Assembly (NCBI GenBank): GCA_029561345.1
Contig: JAKQJC010000015.1
Coordinates: 1-50,267 of the forward strand
Reading direction: 5' to 3'
Length of the DNA stretch: 50,267 nucleotides
DNA from: Chloroflexota bacterium
GTDB lineage: Bacteria; Chloroflexota; Anaerolineae; Anaerolineales; Anaerolineaceae
Part shown: in pieces, positions 10,754 through 19,088 of the stretch
How positions within the stretch are numbered: the stretch's first letter is position 1
How the letters are laid out: every line of letters begins with the position of its first letter
Translations under genes and position numbers: made by a program
Notes under the pieces: model-generated
Seen by the model: only the letters and a program-made list of their open reading frames with translations
The model's database searches: none
What the model was told of the DNA's origin: nothing

Positions 10754-11929
10754 TTATCCCTTTTGGGTCCACGCGACCAGGCGATCCATGGCCTCCTTAA
10801 TCCGGTCTGTTGCCGTCCCTAACGAGATCCGCAGGTATCCCTCACCGAATTTACCATAAACCACACCGGGCGTGGTGCTAACACCGGTCTCATCCAGTAA
10901 ACGTTCGCAAAAAGCCATGCTGTCAACCTGTCCGCCGGGCAACCTGGCCCATACGTAAATGGCCGCCGGGGGTGTTTCAAGGGAGAAGCCCGCCGCGCGC
11001 AGCCCGTTGACAACGATATCACGCCGTTCCTGGTAAATTTGATTGCGCCCCTTAAGCCAGGTCTGATCACCGGTCAACGCCTTCACCCCCGCTTCAATCA
11101 CCGGGGCAAAATGGAAGGTGTCCACCTGGCTCTTATACGTTCCGAGATATTTTATAATTTGATCATTTCCAGCCGCCATTCCTAAACGCCAGCCTGCCAT
11201 GTTGTAAGCTTTGGACAGGGAGTTGAATTCTACGGTCACTTCTTTTGCCCCAGGGATCTGCAGGATGCTCGGCGCAACGTAATCATCAAAGCACACATCC
11301 ACATACGGCGCATCGTGGGCAATCACCACATCATAGCGATGGGCAAACGCAATGGCAGTCTTGAAGAAATCCAGGGTTGCCACAGCGCCGGTCGGATTGT
11401 TTGGGTAGTTCAACCACAAAATCCGCGCCCGGCGGGCAATATCCTCAGGAATTAAATCAAGATCAGGTAAATAGTGATTTTCACTTAAAATCGGCAGGGT
11501 GTAAATTTCCGCTCCGGCAATTAAACCGCTGGCTGAATAAACCGGATAACCAGGATCAGGCACCAGGGCCACATCGCCCGGGTTGATTAGAATCTGGCTC
11601 AGGTTAAACAGGCCTTCCTTGGAGCCAATCAGCCCCAACACCTCTCGTCCCGCATCCACTTCAACCCCAAACCGCTGTTGATAATACGTGGCTACCGCCT
11701 GCTTAAAAGAAGGCGTCCCGCCGTTGGGGGTGTAACCGTGCGTATCGGGCCGGCGCGCTGAATCAACCAGCGTTTCAATGATAAAATCCGCTGGCGGCAG
11801 ATCCGGTGACCCCATGTCAATGCGGATCACGTCCATCTTTTTCGCTTTCAACGCCGCAATTTTTTGATTCAACGAAGCGAAGAAATAGGGTTTAAAGTTG
11901 GCGATACGATCAGCAGGTTTGATATTCAT
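10754..11929 (-). CDS. class I/II PLP aminotransferase, DapL/AspC-like
   Basis: A pyridoxal-phosphate aminotransferase of fold type I. The 391-residue product has the substrate-side DMGSPDLPP (about 38-46), the cofactor residues in LNYPNNPTGA (N178) and AHDAPYVD (D206), the Schiff-base lysine K240 in SLSKAYNMAGWRLG, and a C-terminal YLRISLG arginine. The opening (ADRIANFKPYFFASLNQKI) resembles the LL-diaminopimelate aminotransferase-like group common in Chloroflexota, but substrate specificity (diaminopimelate, aspartate or an aromatic acid) cannot be decided here. It lies 14 bases after the histidine kinase gene, has AAAGGG before the ATG, and belongs to the trmFO-hflX operon. Confidence 0.88.
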   Translation of the reverse strand: MNIKPADRIANFKPYFFASLNQKIAALKAKKMDVIRIDMGSPDLPPADFIIETLVDSARRPDTHGYTPNGGTPSFKQAVATYYQQRFGVEVDAGREVLGLIGSKEGLFNLSQILINPGDVALVPDPGYPVYSASGLIAGAEIYTLPILSENHYLPDLDLIPEDIARRARILWLNYPNNPTGAVATLDFFKTAIAFAHRYDVVIAHDAPYVDVCFDDYVAPSILQIPGAKEVTVEFNSLSKAYNMAGWRLGMAAGNDQIIKYLGTYKSQVDTFHFAPVIEAGVKALTGDQTWLKGRNQIYQERRDIVVNGLRAAGFSLETPPAAIYVWARLPGGQVDSMAFCERLLDETGVSTTPGVVYGKFGEGYLRISLGTATDRIKEAMDRLVAWTQKG

Positions 11930-11943
11930 AGTCCCTTTCCAGT

Positions 11944-13182
11944 CTAAGATTGTATTTGGTCTTTGGTCAATTGAATGAGTGGCGCAAACAACTTGGCCGT
12001 TTTATCATCGGGCGGCGCCGCCCGCATTGGCATCAAAATGTGGAAGGTGGTTCCCGGACAGTTTTTTTCATCATAACCTTCCGACTCGACCCAGATGGCC
12101 CCGCCATGCGCTTCCACAATGCCGCGCGTGATGTGCAGTCCCAGGCCCGGTCCCCCGCCTTTAAACTTGGTTTTGCCGCTGGAATGCAGGGCGGTATCGC
12201 CCAGGCGGCCAAACTTATCAAAGATTTTTCCCTGGTCGTCAGGCGCAATGCCAATCCCTGTATCTTCAACAATGACCTCCAGGAAATCGGAAAGCTTGCG
12301 CCCGCGGATGTCAATTTTACCGCCGTCCGGGGTGAATTTGACGGCATTCGAAAGCACGTTCCGCAAGGCTTGAAGCAGACGCTCCGGATCAGCAAAGAAC
12401 ATCTCTTCAAAGCCGCTGAAAGCATTCACCGTCAGTGCAATATTCCGTTCGCTGAGGATGCCTTTGAATTCGGATGCCAGAATGCTCAACAGGCGGTTCA
12501 TCCATACCGGCTGGAATGACAAGGACAGCAGATCATTATCGATCATTGAAACATCGATCATGTCATTGATAATCGCCCGCAGCCGGCGCGTGCCGTTGTC
12601 AATGCCCGCCATCATCGCCTGCTGCGGCGCATCTGCCTGGCGCGGCAGCATATCCCGCAGCATGGCCGCATATCCCTCCACCAGGGTCAGCGGCGTGCGC
12701 AGCTCATGCGCGGCAATGGCGATAAAATCCGATTTGCTGCGTTCCAGCCGCTCCAGGGTGGAACGGGTTTCTTCCAGCTCATCGGTGACATGCTTCACCT
12801 GCGCCTTCATCTCATACTTCGCAGCCTTCTCAAAAGAATAGGTGAACACCGGAGTCAGGCTGACAATCACCAGCATCGCCTCGCTGTCGGTCAGCATTTC
12901 ACGGGCAGTGTCAATGGTGATGGTGATCATTTCCTTGATTAGATGGCTGAGGGTGCTGAATTCCTGCTCAAGGTCGGTCTGGGTCAGCGAGGTGGCCCAC
13001 TGTGAAAGTACCGAATCCAGCCAGTTGGTTTCTCCGGTTTCAATGGCCTGCACCATCAAATCGAAGTAACACTCCAGCTGGCCGCGAAAATCCTCACGGT
13101 TGGCTGCACCGCGGGCCAATTTTTGCACGCAGCGGTTCAACCACACATTACGGATTTGATTCAGCAGGTCAGTTTCGCTCAT
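11944..13182 (-). CDS. soluble sensor histidine kinase
   Basis: The 412-residue kinase lacks membrane segments. Residues 1-125 form an all-helical domain that loosely resembles RsbRD_N-type sensor regions, followed by a coiled coil (125-150). The dimerisation H box is [16 protein letters not shown] with H159, and the ATPase domain has the N box (NVLSNAVKFTPDGG), G1 (EDTGIGIAPD) and G2 (GPGLGLHI). No receiver or output regulator lies beside it, so its partner is unknown. The start is uncertain: ATG at 13182 (taken here) has a poor ribosome site, and an in-frame TTG at 13230 would add 16 residues and overlap the M28 gene. It sits in a housekeeping-like operon. Confidence 0.85.
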   Translation of the reverse strand: MSETDLLNQIRNVWLNRCVQKLARGAANREDFRGQLECYFDLMVQAIETGETNWLDSVLSQWATSLTQTDLEQEFSTLSHLIKEMITITIDTAREMLTDSEAMLVIVSLTPVFTYSFEKAAKYEMKAQVKHVTDELEETRSTLERLERSKSDFIAIAAHELRTPLTLVEGYAAMLRDMLPRQADAPQQAMMAGIDNGTRRLRAIINDMIDVSMIDNDLLSLSFQPVWMNRLLSILASEFKGILSERNIALTVNAFSGFEEMFFADPERLLQALRNVLSNAVKFTPDGGKIDIRGRKLSDFLEVIVEDTGIGIAPDDQGKIFDKFGRLGDTALHSSGKTKFKGGGPGLGLHITRGIVEAHGGAIWVESEGYDEKNCPGTTFHILMPMRAAPPDDKTAKLFAPLIQLTKDQIQS

Positions 13183-13219
13183 AGGTCTAATATACGGCAA
13201 AATCTGCTTTTTGACAAAC

Positions 13220-14113
13220 TTATCGCCCAACCAGCCAGTGCCACAGGGTATCGCCCACCGCCTGAAGACTGGCGGCCGATACCTTGTCAGCCGTATCGCT
13301 TAAGCGGTGCCAGTGCGGATAATCAAAATCAATGATATCCACCGCTGGAATGCCGGCCTCTAAAAAAGGAACATGATCATCTAGAATATTGTACCGCTTT
13401 TCAGGGATAAACACATCCCCATATCCGGCGGTTTTTGCCGTTTGCCAGATTTCCGTCTGCAACGCCTCTGAAGACTGCCCTTCATAATAAAGATCCAGCT
13501 CTGCATCACCCACCATATCCACTATTACCGCGCGGTCCGGTTTACGTTCCGAACGAGCCAGCAGGTCAGCCACAAAACGCCGCGACCCCATGATCCATTC
13601 CCAACCCGGAATTTCGCCGTTGTCTTCTGCGTCAAAAAACACCAGCCACACTTCGCCCGAAGTCTCTGGCGGCAGGCTGCGCGCCAGTTCCAGCAGCACC
13701 GCCACCCCCGAGGCGCCGTCATTGGCGCCAGGCACTGGCTGGGTGCGGTTGACTGGCTCAGCATCAGCGCTTGCCTGCAGCCGTGAATCATAATGCGCGC
13801 CTAAAACCGTCCAGGGCTGGCCGCTGCCGCGCCGGGCGATGATGTTTTTAATCGGCTGCGGATCGCTGCTTTCCCAGGTTTCCACCTGCCAACCGTTTTT
13901 GGTCAGCTCACCCGTCAGCCAGGCATTGAACTTCTGGTGGGCTTCACTGCCCGGCGTGCGCGGGCCAAAGCTCATCTGCACCGCCACATCTTGAAAAGCC
14001 CGGCTGCCGTCATAGCGGTAGATGGGTTTGGAGCCCTCTATAATGACTATCATGCCGGTCAGTATCAGAATCAGGGATGCGGCAGTGATCACCAGCCTAA
14101 CATGTCGTTTCAC
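13220..14113 (-). CDS. membrane-anchored M28-family zinc peptidase / glutaminyl-cyclase-like
   Basis: A 297-residue M28 metallohydrolase with one N-terminal membrane segment (about residues 8-26) and an outside-facing catalytic domain. Metal ligands visible: H107 in GAHYDSR, D132 in PGANDGASG, E163 in FFDAEDNGE, D199 in VDMVGD and H269 in YPHWHRLSDT. The DDHVPFLEAGIPAVDIIDFD run is typical of the branch that includes glutaminyl-peptide cyclotransferases, so it is either an aminopeptidase or a pyroglutamate-forming enzyme. It overlaps the trmFO 3' end by 17 bases, indicating co-transcription. Confidence 0.9.
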   Translation of the reverse strand: MKRHVRLVITAASLILILTGMIVIIEGSKPIYRYDGSRAFQDVAVQMSFGPRTPGSEAHQKFNAWLTGELTKNGWQVETWESSDPQPIKNIIARRGSGQPWTVLGAHYDSRLQASADAEPVNRTQPVPGANDGASGVAVLLELARSLPPETSGEVWLVFFDAEDNGEIPGWEWIMGSRRFVADLLARSERKPDRAVIVDMVGDAELDLYYEGQSSEALQTEIWQTAKTAGYGDVFIPEKRYNILDDHVPFLEAGIPAVDIIDFDYPHWHRLSDTADKVSAASLQAVGDTLWHWLVGR

Positions 14114-15440
14114 GCAAGAACTCCTTCATGCTGTGTTGGGCATTCCGGGTATAGATATGGCGGCGGTTTCGCTTGCCGTGCACTGTGCCCGGCGGTTCAG
14201 GCAGCAGGCCAAAATTGGCCTTCATCGGCTGAAAATCCGCCATTTCTGCATGCGTGATATAGTGGCACAGTGCGCCCAGCATAATCGTTTGAGGTAGAAT
14301 CATCAGCGGCTCGCCCTTCATCCAGCGCGCCGCATTCACCCCTGCCAGCCAGCCGGTGCCAATATTGCCCATATATCCTTCCACTCCGGTGATCTGCCCG
14401 GCAAAGAACAGTCCCGGCCGCAATTTAAAATCCAGGCTGGCGTTCAGCAGCAGCGGCGATGCCAGGTAAGTGTTGCGGTGCATCTGTCCGTAACGCACAA
14501 ATTCAGCCTGTTCCAGCCCCGGGATCATTCTGAAAACCCGATCCTGCTCTCCATAGGTCAGGTTGGTTTGAAAACCCACCAGGTTATAGAGACTGCCGGC
14601 CAGGTTATCCTGCCGCAGCTGCAGCACCGCCGCCGGGCGGACATCGCTGTTGGGAATATGAATCCCAACCGGTTTCATCGGGCCAAAGGCCAGTGAAAGC
14701 GGATTTCGCTCGGCAATCACCTCAACGGGCAGACAGGCCTCAAAATAAGCCCCGCCCCCTGCCTTCACCCCCGCCTGAACCTCTGTTTCGAAGGTTTTCA
14801 ACGCGATCCGTTCGGCGTTAACCAGAGCGTGAACGAAAGCTTGATACTGCGCTTCGGTTAATGGGCAGTTGATATAATCACCGTCAACCGAATCAAATTC
14901 ATACCGCGAAGCACGAAAGGCGATCTTCATATTGATAGATTCAGCCGTCACAATCGGCGCCAGCGCGTCAAAAAAGAACAGGTTGTCCTGCCCGGTCAAC
15001 CGGCTGATGGCCTGCGCCAAAGGGTCTGAGGTCAGCGGACCAGAGGCAATCACCACAGGCCCCTCTGGAATCTCTCTGACTTCTTCTCGCACCACCTCAA
15101 TCAGCGGGTGACTGGCTATTTTCTCACTCACCAAGGCCGAGAACCGTTCCCGGTCCACTGCCAGGGCTCCGCCTGCCGGCAAAACCGTTTTCTCGCCGCA
15201 TTCCAGCAGCATCGAACCCAGCTGGCGCAGTTCCTCCTTCAATAACCCTGAGGCTTTCTCAATGCTTTTAGCACCCAGGGAATTGGAGCAAATCAATTCC
15301 GCCAGGCCGCCGCCCGTGTGCGCGCCGGTCATTTTATTCGGGCGCATTTCATAAAGGCGCACCTGCACGCCTCGCTCTGCGGCCTGCCAGGCCGCCTCGC
15401 AGCCGGCCAGGCCGCCGCCAATGATTGTTAGTCTATCCAT
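14097..15440 (-). CDS. trmFO: methylenetetrahydrofolate-tRNA-(uracil-5-)-methyltransferase
   Basis: TrmFO makes 5-methyluridine at position 54 of tRNA from methylenetetrahydrofolate, with FAD. The 447-residue product starts with the Rossmann FAD site (IIGGGLAGCEAAW, G8/G10/G13), then YEMRPNKMTGAHTGG and LICSNSLGAKS, which are diagnostic for TrmFO/GidA-small proteins. Family motifs continue to AGQITGVEGYMGNIGTGWLAG near the end, so it is full length. It is the first gene of a six-gene minus-strand operon (trmFO to the small protein at 9193). The ATG at 15440 has no Shine-Dalgarno sequence and lies only 7 bases after an extended -10 box, so the mRNA may be leaderless. Confidence 0.95.
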   Translation of the reverse strand: MDRLTIIGGGLAGCEAAWQAAERGVQVRLYEMRPNKMTGAHTGGGLAELICSNSLGAKSIEKASGLLKEELRQLGSMLLECGEKTVLPAGGALAVDRERFSALVSEKIASHPLIEVVREEVREIPEGPVVIASGPLTSDPLAQAISRLTGQDNLFFFDALAPIVTAESINMKIAFRASRYEFDSVDGDYINCPLTEAQYQAFVHALVNAERIALKTFETEVQAGVKAGGGAYFEACLPVEVIAERNPLSLAFGPMKPVGIHIPNSDVRPAAVLQLRQDNLAGSLYNLVGFQTNLTYGEQDRVFRMIPGLEQAEFVRYGQMHRNTYLASPLLLNASLDFKLRPGLFFAGQITGVEGYMGNIGTGWLAGVNAARWMKGEPLMILPQTIMLGALCHYITHAEMADFQPMKANFGLLPEPPGTVHGKRNRRHIYTRNAQHSMKEFLRETTC

Positions 15441-15447
15441 AGCATGG

Positions 15448-15456
15448 ATTTTACCA
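15448..15456 (-). promoter_or_regulatory. extended -10 promoter of trmFO, possibly leaderless
   Basis: Minus strand TGGTAAAAT (TGn plus -10 box) ends 7 bases before the trmFO ATG. A weak -35 (ATGACC) lies 18 bases further up. Transcription would begin at or beside the start codon. Confidence 0.45.
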
Positions 15457-15600
15457 CAGGCTGCTTCTGCGGGTCATTCTGGCATCCTGCCATAAAGCAT
15501 GCCTCCGGCAAAATTAAATCAGTTCTTCCTGTCAACATACTGCCTCCAAGCGGTATGTTTCTTGCATCTTTACGACACGAAATCAGGTGCATTTTTATTG

Positions 15601-15616
15601 TGGCACATAACTTGCA
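15601..15616 (+). promoter_or_regulatory. sigma-54 (-24/-12) promoter of rpoN
   Basis: TGGCACATAACTTGCA matches the -24/-12 consensus (TGGCACG-N4-TTGCW) at all but one position, and exactly 10 bases separate GG from GC. It lies 42 bases before the rpoN ATG, with the expected start near 15627. The same pattern recurs at 20280-20295. Confidence 0.75.
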
Positions 15617-15640
15617 ACCTTTTAATTATCCGGTTATACT
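15612..15640 (+). promoter_or_regulatory. sigma-70-type promoter overlapping the rpoN sigma-54 promoter
   Basis: TTGCAA (15612-15617) and TATACT (15635-15640) are 17 bases apart. The -35 box is the same DNA as the -12 element of the sigma-54 promoter, so the two holoenzymes could not bind together. Confidence 0.5.
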
Positions 15641-15657
15641 TATCAGCGAGGTTAATT

Positions 15658-17076
15658 ATGTCTTTCGCCTTCCGCCAATTCCAAAGCCAGACCACATCAG
15701 CTCACCTGGCCCAGACCATGGCCCTGCTGACCCTTACCTCTGCCGAACTGCGGCAGAAAATTGATGCGGAGCTTGCCAACAACCCCGCCCTGGAACTGCT
15801 GGAAGAGCGCACCTGCCCCACCTGCCACCGGCCGCTGCCGCCCCACGGCCACTGCCCGGTGTGCAGCCGCCCGAGCAGCAATGCCGCCGATGAGCCCATT
15901 GTCTTCATTTCACCGCGCGAAGATTTCTTTGCTGGCAGCGGAAGCGGCACTTCCACCGAAGACATGCCCGAAGATAATACCGCCACCGCCACGGAAGATC
16001 TGCCCACCTACGTTTTGAGGCAGGTGGCTCCCGAACTGGATCCGCAGGACCGCGGCCTGGCTGCCTACATCCTCACCCACCTTAACGAAGACGGACTGCT
16101 GACCACCACGCCGTTGGAAGTGGCCCGCTACCACCACATTCCCCTTTCTCGCGTTCAAAACATCATCTCCATCATTCAGCACGCCGATCCGGTTGGTGTC
16201 GGCTCAGCCTGCCCCGAAGAAGCACTGCTGGTGCAGCTGGATATTCTCGCCGAAAGCTGCGAAATTCCTCCCTACACCCGCGAAGCCATCGAAGAAGGCT
16301 TGAACCTGCTCAGCCGCCACCAGTACCAGGAACTGGCTCACCAGCTGAAAATCAGCCTGACCCAGACCAAGGAAATCGCTGCGTTCATCAGCGAAAACCT
16401 CAACCCCTACCCGGCCCGCTCCCATTGGGGCGATTCCCGCGATCCGGGCAACGCTGCCATGCAGGTGTTCCACCATCCCGATATCATCATCAATTATCTC
16501 AACGACCAGCCCGGCAACCCGCTGATGGTGGAAATTATCATGCCGCTGGCCGGCACGCTGCGGGTCAATCCCATGTTCCGCCAGGCCTTGCGTCAGGCTG
16601 AAGAAAATAAGATGGAAGATTGGAAAAACGACCTTGAACGCGCCTCTTTACTGGTCAAATGCCTGCAGCAGCGCAACAATACCATGAAACGCCTGATGCA
16701 GCGTCTGGTGGTGCTGCAGCGCAACTTTATTATTAATGGAGAAGCTTCTCTGGTGCCCCTCACCCGCGCCGTGCTCTCCAAAGAATTGGAAGTCCACGAA
16801 TCCACCATCTCGCGCGCTGTTGCCGGCAAAGCCGTCCAGCTTCCCAACAAACGCATGATTCCCCTTTCCATGTTCTTCAGCCGCAACCTCAACATCCGCT
16901 CTGTCATTAAAGAGATCATCGAACGCGAAAACCGCCCCCTTAACGACAGTGAGCTGGTGCGCTTGCTGGCCAAGCAGGATATTAATATTGCCCGCCGCAC
17001 TGTGGCCAAATATCGCGCCATGGAAGGCATTTTGCCCGCCCACCTCAGGCAGATACCAGGTTCTTCGACGACATGA
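15658..17076 (+). CDS. rpoN: RNA polymerase sigma-54 factor, with zinc-ribbon-like insert
   Basis: The 472-residue product is a complete sigma-54. Region I is Gln/Leu-rich (LAQTMALLTLTSAELRQKI, about 17-35, then NPALE). The core-binding domain follows, then the HTH (LEVHESTISRAVAGKAVQLP), and the RpoN box ARRTVAKYRA at 445-454, one residue off the canonical ARRTVAKYRE. Unusual: directly after region I are four cysteines, C53, C56, C66 and C69 (CPTCHRPLPPHGHCPVC), that look like a zinc ribbon in what is normally a variable acidic region II. ATG at 15658 follows GAGG and is preferred over upstream in-frame starts, because region I begins right there. It overlaps the histidine kinase gene by ATGA. 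Confidence 0.93.
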   Translation: MSFAFRQFQSQTTSAHLAQTMALLTLTSAELRQKIDAELANNPALELLEERTCPTCHRPLPPHGHCPVCSRPSSNAADEPIVFISPREDFFAGSGSGTSTEDMPEDNTATATEDLPTYVLRQVAPELDPQDRGLAAYILTHLNEDGLLTTTPLEVARYHHIPLSRVQNIISIIQHADPVGVGSACPEEALLVQLDILAESCEIPPYTREAIEEGLNLLSRHQYQELAHQLKISLTQTKEIAAFISENLNPYPARSHWGDSRDPGNAAMQVFHHPDIIINYLNDQPGNPLMVEIIMPLAGTLRVNPMFRQALRQAEENKMEDWKNDLERASLLVKCLQQRNNTMKRLMQRLVVLQRNFIINGEASLVPLTRAVLSKELEVHESTISRAVAGKAVQLPNKRMIPLSMFFSRNLNIRSVIKEIIERENRPLNDSELVRLLAKQDINIARRTVAKYRAMEGILPAHLRQIPGSSTT

Positions 17077-19088
17077 ATCAACCCGCCCCACCCCTCAGGA
17101 CCAGCCCCTTTCTCCTGCGCACCATTAACCCGTTAGGGTTGCTTGAATTTAACGAATTGATGGCCCTCACCCATGAGCCGTTGATCCTGGTGGATGCCGG
17201 TTTGCGTCTCATTGCAGGCGCCAATCCCGATTTTTACCGTCTGACCTCATTCACCCAACGCGAAATCCAGGGAGCCAATCTGGATGACCTGCTGCCGGGC
17301 TTCCCAGCCTTCACCCCCAACGGCATCGAGCAATCCCAGGGCGATATCACCCTCCTCACCCGCAAAGGCAGCGCCATTCCTGGATCCTTCCGGGTCCAGC
17401 CGCTCAACGCCGGTTGGAAATCTGTTGTGATCTTCTTTACCCCTTTTGCCGTGCAGCAGCAGCAATTGGCTCAAAAACAGGGACGCACCAATTTCTATAA
17501 ATCCATGGCAGAGCTCTCAAAAATATGCGCCTCCAGTTCCCTCGAAGAGGCCCTTTTGAAGGCGGCTGCCATCAGCCAGAATCTGCTGAATGCCGGGCGA
17601 GTGAATATTTACCATGCCAGCGGACAGAAACCCCGCCTCGACCTGGTCACATCCTCTGCCGGGGAAGATATTCCTGAACTGCCTGATCATCTGACCTCCA
17701 CTGATCTTGTGCGTCTCAACGAACCCGCCATCTGGTTTTCTGGACGCCGCGTCAGTTCCGAACTGCATCGTGCCGCCCGGGTGGCCGGATATCATTACCT
17801 TGCTTCCATCCCGCTGGGCACACCCAATGCCTGGTCAGGCCTGCTGGTGGCTGCTGAAATGGAAAAAGCGCCCATCGATGATATCCTTGAGATTCTTGAA
17901 ATCCTGGCATCCCACATCACTCAGGCCATCGAACATTTTTTGTCCATTCACGGCATGCAGCAGCGCATTGAAGCCCTCGAACAGGAACTTATTCTTAGCC
18001 AGGCCTTCTCAAACTACACCGAAGAAGGGATCATCGTTCTGGATGCAGATTTCAATATTAAGAATATCAACCCCGCTGCAGAGATGATCCTGGGTTATGC
18101 CAAAAACGAGGTCATCAACCATCCGGTGGAAAGCGTCCTGATCGGCGCCGAGCCCATTTCCTATTTTCTGAAATCCGTCCTCGATGAACCCACCTCTCCC
18201 TCCATTCGCGTATTAAAGTTCCACCAGCGCAATGGTTCCACCTTTCCGGCGCGGTTTCAGGCCATTCCTATCCAGCATCAGCCCGGGTTCACCTCTCCTA
18301 CCCTGGTGTTGATCTTCTCTGATATCAGTGAAAATGAACAAATCAAACTGCAAACCCAGCAGCTTGAACAGCGTGCTCTTTTGGGCGAAGTGACGGCCAT
18401 CTTCGCACATGAAGTGCGTAATCCCATTAATAACATCAGCCTCAACGTCCAATCTATGATGATGATGCTGCCTGAAGAAGACCCCAACCACGAGACTTGC
18501 GAACGCATGTTGAATGATTGCGGGCGTTTATCTCATCTGATGGATTCCATTCTCTTCTTTTCAAAAAATAAAGAATATCGTATGGAAGCGGTGGATATTC
18601 ATGCCCTGCTGAAACGCATTCTGGACCGCTGGCGGCCTAAATTCACCGGCGCCAACATTAAACACGAACTGGTCAACAAATCGGACAACACCCGCATTAG
18701 CGGCGACATGCGCGCCCTGGAGCAGGTTTTTACCAATCTGATCAGCAATGCCGTTGAAGCCATGAGCGCTGTGGGCAACGGCGGTTCCATCCGGGTGCGC
18801 ATTGCCCCTGCCGCCAACAAATCCGATTCCACCCCTCAGCTTGAAATCAGCTTGACCGATGATGGCCCCGGTGTTCCGGAAGAAATCCGCCCGCACCTCT
18901 TTGAACCCTTTATGACCACCAAGGACCACGGCACCGGCCTGGGCCTGGCCATCACCAAACGCATCATCACCACACACCGCGGCACCATCAACCTCAAATC
19001 TGTACCCGGCGGCACCTCCTTTATCATTACCCTGCCGGTTTATATTGACTCTCAGCCCCAACCTGTTCCCGATGGAGAATCCTCATGA
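17073..19088 (+). CDS. soluble PAS-GAF-PAS histidine kinase (NtrB-like) paired with the sigma-54 activator
   Basis: A 671-residue cytoplasmic sensor kinase with no membrane helix. Order: PAS (about 30-125), GAF (about 140-290), coiled coil, PAS (about 310-425), HisKA with H446 in IFAHEVRNPINNIS, and the HATPase domain with NLISNAVEAM (N box), DDGPGVPEE (G1) and GTGLGLAI (G2). The H box HEVRNP is the NtrB/AtoS/ZraS type, which phosphorylates NtrC-family activators. It is coupled to rpoN and to the response regulator by ATGA overlaps on both sides, so kinase, activator and sigma factor are made together. The signal must be internal (small molecule, redox or a protein), as there is no sensor outside the membrane. 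Confidence 0.92.
   Translation: MNQPAPPLRTSPFLLRTINPLGLLEFNELMALTHEPLILVDAGLRLIAGANPDFYRLTSFTQREIQGANLDDLLPGFPAFTPNGIEQSQGDITLLTRKGSAIPGSFRVQPLNAGWKSVVIFFTPFAVQQQQLAQKQGRTNFYKSMAELSKICASSSLEEALLKAAAISQNLLNAGRVNIYHASGQKPRLDLVTSSAGEDIPELPDHLTSTDLVRLNEPAIWFSGRRVSSELHRAARVAGYHYLASIPLGTPNAWSGLLVAAEMEKAPIDDILEILEILASHITQAIEHFLSIHGMQQRIEALEQELILSQAFSNYTEEGIIVLDADFNIKNINPAAEMILGYAKNEVINHPVESVLIGAEPISYFLKSVLDEPTSPSIRVLKFHQRNGSTFPARFQAIPIQHQPGFTSPTLVLIFSDISENEQIKLQTQQLEQRALLGEVTAIFAHEVRNPINNISLNVQSMMMMLPEEDPNHETCERMLNDCGRLSHLMDSILFFSKNKEYRMEAVDIHALLKRILDRWRPKFTGANIKHELVNKSDNTRISGDMRALEQVFTNLISNAVEAMSAVGNGGSIRVRIAPAANKSDSTPQLEISLTDDGPGVPEEIRPHLFEPFMTTKDHGTGLGLAITKRIITTHRGTINLKSVPGGTSFIITLPVYIDSQPQPVPDGESS

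Noticed and set aside
15552..15566. Second -24/-12 element (GGTATGTTTCTTGCA) before rpoN
   Set aside because: Spacing of GG and GC is right, but the -24 half lacks TGGCAC; the 15601 site is far better. It might be a weak site.
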